This document shows positions 57,401 to 63,279 of a DNA stretch of 63,279 bases, one piece after another. The notes below the pieces were generated by a model, which worked only from the letters and a program-made list of their open reading frames with translations, was not told where the DNA came from and did no database searches. The position numbers and the translations under genes were made by a program. Source of the DNA: Clostridia bacterium. GTDB taxonomy: Bacteria; Bacillota; Clostridia; Christensenellales; CAG-314. Every line of letters starts with the position of its first letter. The stretch's first letter is position 1. Location: positions 1-63,279 of the forward strand of contig CAAGHL010000072.1 in the NCBI GenBank assembly GCA_900769665.1, in the 5' to 3' direction.

Positions 57401-57556
57401 GTGGGTGCCGATCCGAGTGTTGGGGTTGCTTTTGAAGAGCGCGACGATGTCAAGACGGTAGCGTCATATGACGCATTGAAAGATTGCAATTTTGATGACT
57501 GGGATAGATCCGCTTGGAGTATTGTTAACGGTTATCCGCAGTTTGTCTTTGCTTAA
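54443..57556 (+). CDS. Big_2 lipoprotein with two GLUG-type domains (locus B)
   Basis: A 1037-residue lipoprotein (lipobox LVAC, Cys24). Two clear Big_2 domains (about 28-105 and 106-200) and a third related one are followed by two long repeats (about 310-635 and 700-1035). Each repeat holds GLUG-like beta-helix turns: FVGTFDGRGYVVKNITI, GIFGVLGATGVVKNVGF and, in the second, FKGTFDGRNHKIIGLTI. Each ends with the typical W-x-x-V-(D/N)-G-(M/Y)-P line. GLUG repeats are common in surface adhesins. It takes the place of the Big_2/InlB lipoprotein in locus A. AAGGAG precedes the ATG. Confidence 0.82.
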   Translation: MKNKKLLAIAALLLVFACAVLVACDNDVAKVEIALDKSAVTVEVGGETTISAIVTGSNREVMWTTDDESVATVNGGKIVGVKVGATVVKATVGDVTVDCNVTVTRPSVVGTLTIDYSSLSLLVGKTAEVNATVKYKGTDVDGLIYDWSVDGGEVCSVSADGKTATVKGLTAGEATINVSTVHLGETLTESMSVVVKNDVSLTVDNLTLSDNKYILNLVTATPDGYNGGKSTNFAPIFKVEVDGKIVADAVVNVTVADADKAVVEYHSEQGEFVAKGVGSATVSCVYTLDGAEYKVEILAYVELPEVRLDKAFMLETGRDVCLIEGIGGVATSVKIDGIIVEFENTQQGIVLNNLADFAFGVHAIEVCTATEKLTAQVEIVTLAIANKADFDSIATVANKGDGVWDGYFVLVADINYDGTFATFCGLNHCAGWGGTTGFVGTFDGRGYVVKNITISTDADGRSWFGGIFGVLGATGVVKNVGFVNATLSAGDASAIVSDLCYGTISNVFVEVNNQGGQRCAAVARALYGTIENTIVYLTGSKPANDGDFAGSNLALASFVYDGAKLNNCFSVGALELYRTGGDSPVAGAESDKLKKFATLDEMKKHTFDDSWATVWSNVDGMPVFASYIDCVTVNVDNAIANDNAAKVDGKLLIDGEFGYRYSLKTPVDGISIEGNVVTVIDAFDVEFTIVATCVFDPTVTTEKTFTTVGVPSVNLQKVFDVDKSKETTTFTLDELDGKSVVEVKIGELALTFTQEGKQLTIGGYADIAYGEGVVKIVTDKAMYNANVLSAWFVDSVDEWNAEVTASQANPTDWNKYYVLAADLDYTGTKYVAPKGEQYGAVYGFKGTFDGRNHKIIGLTIRDTANSFFGTVAMTATIKNVAFTNCAFSYFDIDGTTFLSVNKSGIVADLLYGTLENVFVQGNLAGHWWCGGIAYFVGETATVKNCIVQADVISGDKCSTFFASADSKANLVGCYAVTTTESSTMMLVGADPSVGVAFEERDDVKTVASYDALKDCNFDDWDRSAWSIVNGYPQFVFA

Positions 57557-57654
57557 AGAGAGAAATGAATCGTCCCGATGTGAGTCGACTTGTTATGAAA
57601 AAAGCGAATTCAAAATTGCGGCAAGTCGGTTTGCGTCGTCGCCGAAAGTGATCC

Positions 57655-57682
57655 TTGTAATAAAAACAGTAACACGTATAAA
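57655..57682 (+). promoter_or_regulatory. Possible internal promoter before GH32
   Basis: TTGTAA (57655-57660), 16-base spacer, TATAAA (57677-57682), ending 14 bases before the GH32 start. Suggestive only, but the gap of 140 bases and the weak ribosome binding site fit an own promoter. Confidence 0.35.
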
Positions 57683-57696
57683 AAATTTTAAGAGAA

Positions 57697-59223
57697 ATGA
57701 ATAAAAAACAAATTGAAAAGAGTATTATTTCGGCGCACAAGTTGGTAGATGTAATAAGAGGCGACAAGTATCGTCCTTGCTACCACTTTTGCGTACCTTT
57801 TGACCTCGGTTTTCCTGCCGACCCAAATGCGGTATTTTACTCTTGTGGACGTTACCACATGTTTTACGTATACGAGTCTCGGCTCGACTCTTACCGATGG
57901 GGGCATGCCGTAAGTGCCGATTTGTTGCATTGGAGTTTTTTGTCGGATGCGCTTCCCCCCGACGAAACGGACGGCGGTATTTACAGTGGCGGAGTGTTGA
58001 TTGATGACGACGGCACGGCAATAGTTGCGTATTGGGCGTTAGGCAAAGACGATAATAACGGCGGAATACGTATTGCTACTGCCAAACCGCCGATGTACGA
58101 CAAGTGGACAAAGCTTGACGGCTATGCGGTAAGATGCAACGAGAACGGCATTGCGTTGTCGAATGACGGCAAGTTACTTGCCGCGGCAGATCCAAGCAAT
58201 ATATGGAAGTACGATGGTAAGTATTACTTTGCTTGCGGCAACCTGTTGCTGTTGGATAAATTTCGCAATGAGCCGACAGCTCCGCAGGAGTATTTAGGCG
58301 ATTTCGCCGACGTGTACTGTTCGGACAATCTCACTGAATGGACGTATTGTCACAGACTGTATGAGCGCGACAAAAGCGATGCTTTTACCGACGTCTCCGA
58401 AGACTGTATGTGTCCGTACTTGGGCGTGTTGTCCGACAAAAACGGAAACGATACCGACACTTATATATTATTGTTTTTGGCACATAACCGAGGTGCACAA
58501 TACTATTTAGGCACTTTCAGCAGTCAAAAGATGTACTTCACGCCCATGGTACATGGCAGAATGTCTTTTGTTGACAACTGCTTGTTTGCTCCCGAAGCGG
58601 TACGTGCCAAGGACGGTAGGTTGATTGTGTTCAATTGGTTGCGCGACAACATGGATGATGATCTTGACAGGGAACTTGCTAAGGGGTGGGCTGGTATACA
58701 TGCTTTGCCGCGAGAAGTGTGGCTTGCAGACGATGGTACGTTGGGCATTGCGCCTTTGCGCGAGCTTGTTGGATTGCGCGTGGGACAAAAGATTTGTGAT
58801 GTGGCGGCGCACGAAAACGTATTGTTGTCTCCGGTTTTGCCACAACACACCGAAGTGGAAATGAATTTCGTTTCTGATGGCAGTGGTAAGGTGGGACTGC
58901 GCATTTATTACGGTAAGAAAAATTTTACCGACATTTATGCCGATTTTGCTACGAGTCAATTGATTGTAGACGTTACTCACAGCGGCACCAAGGGACGCAA
59001 AGTAAAGGACATCGCGCCGTTGGTCGTACAAAAGGGTACGCCGCTTCGTTTGCGTGTGTTTGTGGATGGATCGGTTGTGGAAGTGTTTGCTAATGATAAG
59101 CAGGCAATGACAAGACAAGTTTTTCCGACAATGTTAGACGAAATGACTTTTGAGTGTCGCAATCAAACAATAAATTCGGCAATTGCCACCGTATATGACT
59201 TGTCATTTACGACATCGATGTAA
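57697..59223 (+). CDS. Glycoside hydrolase family 32 (beta-fructosidase-like)
   Basis: A 508-residue cytoplasmic enzyme of the invertase/levanase family. The five-bladed propeller has the first-blade nucleophile Asp42 in a variant motif PADPNAV (usually NDPN), the RDP-like AADPSN (Asp165) and a region corresponding to the EC acid/base site, here SEDCMCP (Glu235-Asp236-Cys237). The family-typical C-terminal sandwich is clear, with SVVEVFANDKQAMTRQ. The altered EC motif makes the exact acid/base residue unclear and the substrate may not be a simple fructan. AAGAGA is a weak ribosome binding site. Confidence 0.82.
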   Translation: MNKKQIEKSIISAHKLVDVIRGDKYRPCYHFCVPFDLGFPADPNAVFYSCGRYHMFYVYESRLDSYRWGHAVSADLLHWSFLSDALPPDETDGGIYSGGVLIDDDGTAIVAYWALGKDDNNGGIRIATAKPPMYDKWTKLDGYAVRCNENGIALSNDGKLLAAADPSNIWKYDGKYYFACGNLLLLDKFRNEPTAPQEYLGDFADVYCSDNLTEWTYCHRLYERDKSDAFTDVSEDCMCPYLGVLSDKNGNDTDTYILLFLAHNRGAQYYLGTFSSQKMYFTPMVHGRMSFVDNCLFAPEAVRAKDGRLIVFNWLRDNMDDDLDRELAKGWAGIHALPREVWLADDGTLGIAPLRELVGLRVGQKICDVAAHENVLLSPVLPQHTEVEMNFVSDGSGKVGLRIYYGKKNFTDIYADFATSQLIVDVTHSGTKGRKVKDIAPLVVQKGTPLRLRVFVDGSVVEVFANDKQAMTRQVFPTMLDEMTFECRNQTINSAIATVYDLSFTTSM

Positions 59224-59238
59224 AACTAGAGGATTTTT

Positions 59239-61071
59239 ATGATTTTTATTTCTACAAATCGGGAATTGCAAGCGCAACTTGACGAAATTTCTGCAATGAC
59301 GTGTGGCAACGACGACGTTACATGGCATGTCGTGACTCACCGCGGCGACAAAAACGCCTTCTCGTGCAGAGACAATGTGCTTGACATAACCTACTTGCAC
59401 AAGTCGTATGTGTTCAGAGTCGTCGGGTGCGTTGCCGCAGGCAAAACAAGCGGAGAGGAAACTTCTTCCTTTGACAGGCTCGGCGTGATGTTGGATTGCT
59501 CTCGCAACGGCGTTTATACGGTTGACGCAATCAAACGATTGATAAGATACATGGCTGTTGCCGGTTACAATTTTTTGCAGTTGTACACCGAGGACTTGTA
59601 CAAAATCGACGGCGAACCGTACTTCGGGTACATGCGCGGCGCATACGATAAATCCGACATAAAGGTTTTGGACAGCTATGCCGCAAGTTTTGGCGTGGAG
59701 CTTGTTCCTTGTATACAAACGCTTGCACATCTTGGTGCGATTTTTCGTTGGAAACCTTATGCCGAACTTAATGACGTAAATGATATTTTGCTTGTTGATG
59801 ATGAGCGCACGTATGCACTTATCGACAAAATGTTTTCTACCGTAGCGGAGTGTTTTTCATCACGCAATATAAATATCGGCATGGACGAGGCGTTTATGCT
59901 TGGATACGGCAAATATCGCACTCTGCACGGAGATGTAGATCGTGTTGCGTTGATGCAACGACACGTCAGACGTGTGCTGGATATTGCGGCAAAGTACGGA
60001 TTTAGTTGCTCTATGTGGTCAGATATGTACTATCGTTTGGCATATGGCGGCTACTATGATGACTGCAACAAATGTTTGCCGCAAAAAGTGTCCAACAGCA
60101 TTCCGCAAAACGTAGGACTTATCTACTGGGACTATTACAGCAAAGACAAGGCTCATTTTGAAAAAATTCTGGCACAGCACAAACTCATCACGCAAAACGT
60201 GTGGTTTGCAGGTGCGTTGTGGTCGTTTCTCGGCAATCTACCTAACAACGCTTTCACCATCCAAGGCGCACGTGCGTCTATTGAGGCATGCAAAGCGCAA
60301 GGTGTAAAAAACGCTTTATTTGCTATGTGGGGAGATAACGGCGCGGAGTGTCCGATGTGCGGATTGTTACCGTCGTTGTTTGCCATTGCAGACATTGCCT
60401 ATGGCGCAAATGACGAAAAGATATTTGACGATCGGTCAGTTGCTTTTTGTGGTGTGCCATACGCTGCGTTTGAAGATGCCGAATTCCTTGACAAAGTAGG
60501 TTCTACGGGTGAAGATCTTTCTTGCCCTGCCAAGTACCTGCTATACAATGATTGTTTTGCCGGCGTACTGGATACGACTGTGGCAATAGGCGACGAAAGA
60601 GAATATTTGCGTATTTCCAAACGATTGGCGGAGTACGTCGACGGCAGGTTCGGAGCTTTTTTTGCTTATGCCAAGTCTCTTGCCGACGTGCTGACGTACA
60701 AGGCAACGATGGGCATAAAGACAAGAGAATTATACAAACATTGCGACAAAACTGCATTGTGCATATTAGCGGAAGACGAATATACTCAAACAATTGAGCG
60801 ACTAAAAGTATTCTACGCCGCCGCAAAACGAATTTGGGAAGAAGAAAAGAAACAAAACGGGTTTGAAGTGATTGATTACCGAATCGGCGGTTTGATTGCT
60901 CGTGTAGAACATTGCAAACAAATGCTGCTTGATTACTGCCATGGCAAACTTGACAAAATTGACCAATTGGAGGAAGAGTTGTTGGACTACTACGGCAATG
61001 GTAATGAATTTCAGCGTCGCGGTGGTTATATAAACGAATTTGTAAAAATAGCAACAGTGAACAACTTTTAG
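59239..61071 (+). CDS. Beta-N-acetylhexosaminidase, glycoside hydrolase family 20
   Basis: A 610-residue cytoplasmic enzyme (no signal). The GH20 TIM barrel starts around residue 75 (LGVMLDCSRNGV, RYMAVAGYNFLQLYTED) and carries the catalytic pair Asp216-Glu217 in NIGMDEA; later WSDMYYR, WYAG-like and WGDNGAE segments fit the aromatic substrate pocket. It should release terminal GlcNAc or GalNAc. No N-terminal GH20b domain is evident beyond a short beta part. The gene starts 15 bases after the GH32 stop and ends two bases before the kinase gene. Confidence 0.85.
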   Translation: MIFISTNRELQAQLDEISAMTCGNDDVTWHVVTHRGDKNAFSCRDNVLDITYLHKSYVFRVVGCVAAGKTSGEETSSFDRLGVMLDCSRNGVYTVDAIKRLIRYMAVAGYNFLQLYTEDLYKIDGEPYFGYMRGAYDKSDIKVLDSYAASFGVELVPCIQTLAHLGAIFRWKPYAELNDVNDILLVDDERTYALIDKMFSTVAECFSSRNINIGMDEAFMLGYGKYRTLHGDVDRVALMQRHVRRVLDIAAKYGFSCSMWSDMYYRLAYGGYYDDCNKCLPQKVSNSIPQNVGLIYWDYYSKDKAHFEKILAQHKLITQNVWFAGALWSFLGNLPNNAFTIQGARASIEACKAQGVKNALFAMWGDNGAECPMCGLLPSLFAIADIAYGANDEKIFDDRSVAFCGVPYAAFEDAEFLDKVGSTGEDLSCPAKYLLYNDCFAGVLDTTVAIGDEREYLRISKRLAEYVDGRFGAFFAYAKSLADVLTYKATMGIKTRELYKHCDKTALCILAEDEYTQTIERLKVFYAAAKRIWEEEKKQNGFEVIDYRIGGLIARVEHCKQMLLDYCHGKLDKIDQLEEELLDYYGNGNEFQRRGGYINEFVKIATVNNF

Positions 61072-61073
61072 TT

Positions 61074-62576
61074 ATGAATTATTACATAGGTATCGACCTC
61101 GGAACGTCGGCAATGAAATGTATATTGACCGACGAACGAGGCACAATAGTGCGCCAAGCGACGGCGACATATGACGTAATATATCCGCAAAACGGTTGGA
61201 CGGAGCAAAATCCGTCCGACTGGATTGTTGCACTTAACAACGTGCTTGCCGAGCTGCTTTGCGTGGGCAAAAACTGCAATAAGTGTGACATTAACGATTG
61301 TTTAAGTGCAAAAAGCGGTACGTTAAATCTTGCAAACTACGTCAAAGGCATATCTTTCGGCGGACAAATGCACGGACTTGTCGCATTAGATAAGCACGGC
61401 GAAGTGATACGTCCTTGTATACTGTGGAACGACGGTCGCACGGAAAAACAAACGGCGTATCTTAACGAAGTCGTTGGTAAGCAAACTCTATCGGAGCTAA
61501 CAGGTAACATTGCATTTGCAGGCTTTACCGCGCCAAAGTTGTTGTGGCTAAAAGAAAACGAACCCGACAACTTTGCAAAGATAGACAAGATTATGTTGCC
61601 CAAAGACTATCTTGCCTACTACCTGTCGGGCGTTGTGGCAACCGATTACAGCGACGCAAGCGGCACTTTGCTATTGGACGTCAAAAATAAGCGTTGGTCG
61701 CAAAAAATGGCAAACGTATGCAGAATTTCGTTACAAAATCTGCCCGAATTACACGAAAGTTACGATGTAATAGGCACAGTTAAACAGGATATTGCCGCAC
61801 GTTTCGGTATGTCCGACGTGAAAGTGGTAATAGGCGCAGGGGACAATGCTGCGGCGGCAATAGGCACGGGCACGGTAAACGACGGCGACTGCAACGTATC
61901 TCTCGGCACAAGCGGCACGATATTTGTTTGCCAAGACAAATTCAGCGTGGACGGAAACAACGTCTTACACAGCTCTGCGCACGCCAACGGCAAATGGCAC
62001 TTGATGGGCTGCATTTTGTCGGCGGCAAGTTGCCGTAAGTGGTGGCTCGGGGATATACTTGAAACCGATGACTACGCAACCGACGAACAGCAAATTTCAA
62101 ATGTCGACAGTGGCAACGTAATCTTTTTGCCCAATCTAAGTGGCGAACGCAGTCCGCACATCGACGTCAACGCCAAAGGCGCGTTTGTCGGGCTTACAGC
62201 AACCACAACTCGTGCGCAAATGAGCCGTGCAGTACTTGAAGGCGTTGCTTTTGCTATACGTGATTGCTACGAAGTTGCCAAGGCAAACGGACTTGAAATA
62301 ACCTACACCAACCTTTGCGGCGGCGGTGCGCGCAGTGCAACTTGGCGACAAATTTTTGCAGACGTATTAGGAATTTCCGTACATATTCTTGCTACCGAGC
62401 AAGGTCCGAGCTATGGCGCGGCAATACTTGCAATGGTGGGTTGCGGCGTGTACCGTGATGTTGCGAAAGCGACCGAACAAATGTGTCGGTCAAACAAACA
62501 ATCTTCCCCAATCCGCAAAACGTGGCAAAATACCAAAAGAAATACGATACTTTTACAAAGTTGTATCCATTATTAA
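61074..62576 (+). CDS. xylB: Xylulokinase (FGGY family) with frameshifted C-terminus
   Basis: A 500-residue FGGY carbohydrate kinase, closest in pattern to xylulokinase: IGIDLGTSAMKCIL, GISFGGQMHGLVALD, WNDGRT, catalytic Asp257 in GAGDNAA and GGGARSATWRQIFAD. It should phosphorylate D-xylulose to xylulose 5-phosphate; other ketoses are possible. The last 30 residues do not fit the family, whereas the -1 frame from about 62480 to the TAG at 62591-62593 reads TIFPNPQNVAKYQKKY and LYPLLK, the expected family end. A one-base loss between about 62480 and 62505 therefore disrupts the very end. The enzyme may still work. Confidence 0.85.
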   Translation: MNYYIGIDLGTSAMKCILTDERGTIVRQATATYDVIYPQNGWTEQNPSDWIVALNNVLAELLCVGKNCNKCDINDCLSAKSGTLNLANYVKGISFGGQMHGLVALDKHGEVIRPCILWNDGRTEKQTAYLNEVVGKQTLSELTGNIAFAGFTAPKLLWLKENEPDNFAKIDKIMLPKDYLAYYLSGVVATDYSDASGTLLLDVKNKRWSQKMANVCRISLQNLPELHESYDVIGTVKQDIAARFGMSDVKVVIGAGDNAAAAIGTGTVNDGDCNVSLGTSGTIFVCQDKFSVDGNNVLHSSAHANGKWHLMGCILSAASCRKWWLGDILETDDYATDEQQISNVDSGNVIFLPNLSGERSPHIDVNAKGAFVGLTATTTRAQMSRAVLEGVAFAIRDCYEVAKANGLEITYTNLCGGGARSATWRQIFADVLGISVHILATEQGPSYGAAILAMVGCGVYRDVAKATEQMCRSNKQSSPIRKTWQNTKRNTILLQSCIHY

Positions 62577-62593
62577 AAACGCTTTCGATTTAG

Positions 62594-62746
62594 TTTTGGG
62601 TAACAACGGCTTTTCGCAGTAATATTTTTGCGGCAGTAGTTTTTGTACCAATAGCTTTTCTTAACAATAGCTATTTGTTCTGTCTCAAATGTTGGGGTGC
62701 AAGAAAATTCTCGCATTGTAAAATAGTTTCATTATTTGTTTTTTTT
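62594..62746. other. Gap after xylulokinase
   Basis: No gene seen. It has a repeated AATAGCT motif (near 62650-62670) and T-rich stretches leading into the terminator. Confidence 0.5.
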
Positions 62747-62791
62747 CAGTCGTCCGAGGTGCCTCGGACGGCTGATTTTTCTTTTTTTTTT
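62747..62791 (+). terminator. Strong terminator of locus B
   Basis: CAGTCGTCCGAGG (62747-62759) pairs with CCTCGGACGGCTG (62762-62774), with a long T-tract to 62791. Confidence 0.88.
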
Positions 62792-63056
62792 AACAACTTA
62801 GTAAGGATTCTTCTCTGAAATAATTTTGTTTAACAAAAGCTAACGAAACGTTCCCCAAGCCGAGGTATTTGTGATAGAATAAGATGTAAAGCAAGTGCTT
62901 CTCCTTCTGTGAAATTTATTGCAAACTAATTATACATCATGGAGAATGTTCTTGCTCTATCTTTGCCTACATCGCAACATTTATTATAGAACCTTAGTAG
63001 AAACATTGTAATAGAAAGATACAACTCCGGAGTAGAGTTTAATTATTCGGAAAAAC
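62792..63056. other. Non-coding gap before the tRNA genes
   Basis: No gene or clear site seen; only short, unsupported open frames. Confidence 0.5.
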
Positions 63057-63092
63057 AAATCCCGATGGGCCGGTGACGGCTCGTCGGGATTT
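63057..63092 (-). terminator. Second terminator behind the tRNA genes
   Basis: A 15-bp hairpin (AAATCCCGATGGGCC with GGCTCGTCGGGATTT, G-U pairs) is followed on the minus strand by TTTGTTTTT. It would act as a back-up to the stem at 63112, or terminate plus-strand read-through as well. Confidence 0.65.
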
Positions 63093-63101
63093 CCATTTTT
63101 A

Positions 63102-63139
63102 CAAACAAAAACCCAAGCGAACAGCCTTGTTCGCCTGGG
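63102..63139 (-). terminator. Terminator of the tRNA operon
   Basis: On the minus strand CCCAGGCGAACA pairs with TGTTCGCTTGGG (one G-U) and is followed by TTTTTGTTT, 8 bases after the tRNA-Val CCA. An altered copy lies at 43848-43897. Confidence 0.85.
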
Positions 63140-63147
63140 TTATGATG

Positions 63148-63223
63148 TGGTGGGGAGTACAGGGCTCGAACCTGTGACCCCCTGCTTGTAAGGCAGATGC
63201 TCTCCCAACTGAGCTAACTCCCC
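63148..63223 (-). tRNA. tRNA-Val (anticodon TAC)
   Basis: A 76-base tRNA with 7-bp acceptor stem (GGGGAGT with ACTCCCC), D arm AGCTCAGTTGGGAGAGC, anticodon stem CTGCC-GGCAG-like with TTACAAG loop, T arm with GTTCGAGCC and encoded CCA. Confidence 0.93.
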
Positions 63224-63226
63224 ATA

Positions 63227-63279
63227 TGGTGACTCCTACGAGAATCGAACTCGTGTTACCGCCGTGAAAGGAGGTCGGA
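63227..63279 (-). tRNA. tRNA-Glu (anticodon TTC), 3' part
   Basis: The visible 53 bases include an anticodon loop CTTTCAC, the T arm with GTTCGATTC and encoded CCA; the 5' end is beyond the window. It lies 3 bases upstream of tRNA-Val, so the two are co-transcribed. Confidence 0.88.

Noticed and set aside
62480..62510. Programmed -1 frameshift in xylulokinase
   Set aside because: The A/C-rich stretch does not fit a standard slippery heptamer and no stimulatory structure is evident; a deletion or read error is simpler.

Overview
The window looks like an accessory carbohydrate-utilisation region of a low-GC Gram-positive bacterium, most likely an uncultured gut Clostridia (Bacillota). The reasons are: ten secreted proteins with a Gram-positive-style lipobox, GGAGG ribosome binding sites, sigma-A promoters of the TTGACA/TATAAT type, MalFG-type sugar ABC permeases, a DUF624 (YesL-like) membrane protein, an AgrA/LytTR-type two-component pair, and tRNA genes with encoded CCA. 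The order and genus are inference; nothing in the window names the species.

Layout. 1-2132: the end of an operon with a MalK-like ATPase (cut by the window edge), two unrecognised small membrane proteins and a DUF624 protein. 2271-3104 (minus): an AraC-family regulator. It is divergent from locus A (3418-28528), a chain of genes on the plus strand: GH2 beta-mannosidase, solute-binding lipoprotein, two ABC permeases, a 1020-residue secreted Ig-like protein, a DUF4838 lipoprotein, a Big_2/InlB lipoprotein, a Cys/His-repeat lipoprotein, a second DUF4838 lipoprotein, then cytoplasmic GH29, SGNH esterase, GH78 and GH36 enzymes. 29068-31129: LytTR response regulator and sensor kinase. 31451-43068: four extracellular proteins (InlB-repeat esterase lipoprotein, GH3 with C-terminal membrane anchor, He_PIG/CBM-like lipoprotein, GH3 anchored at both ends), closed by a strong terminator. 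43219-44393: non-coding, with repeats. 44394-45152: a second AraC regulator. Locus B (45432-62593): SGNH esterase, solute-binding lipoprotein, two permeases, a 966-residue Ig-like protein, a DUF4838 lipoprotein, a Big_2/GLUG lipoprotein, then cytoplasmic GH32, GH20 and a xylulokinase with a shifted C-terminus. 63148-63279 (minus): tRNA-Val and a partial tRNA-Glu.

How it seems to work. Surface lipoproteins and anchored GH3/esterase enzymes would bind and trim a branched plant or host glycan. The two ABC importers would take up oligosaccharides, and the cytoplasmic exo-glycosidases (beta-mannosidase, fucosidase, rhamnosidase, alpha-galactosidase, fructosidase, hexosaminidase) and the sugar kinase would finish the job. 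Neither importer has its own ATPase, so a shared MalK/MsmK-type ATPase is expected. The most notable pattern is that the block SBP - permease - permease - giant Ig-like secreted protein - DUF4838 lipoprotein - Big_2 lipoprotein occurs twice in the same order with diverged but clearly related proteins. It appears to be a conserved Gram-positive counterpart of a glycan-capture-and-import system. The substrate is not known from sequence.
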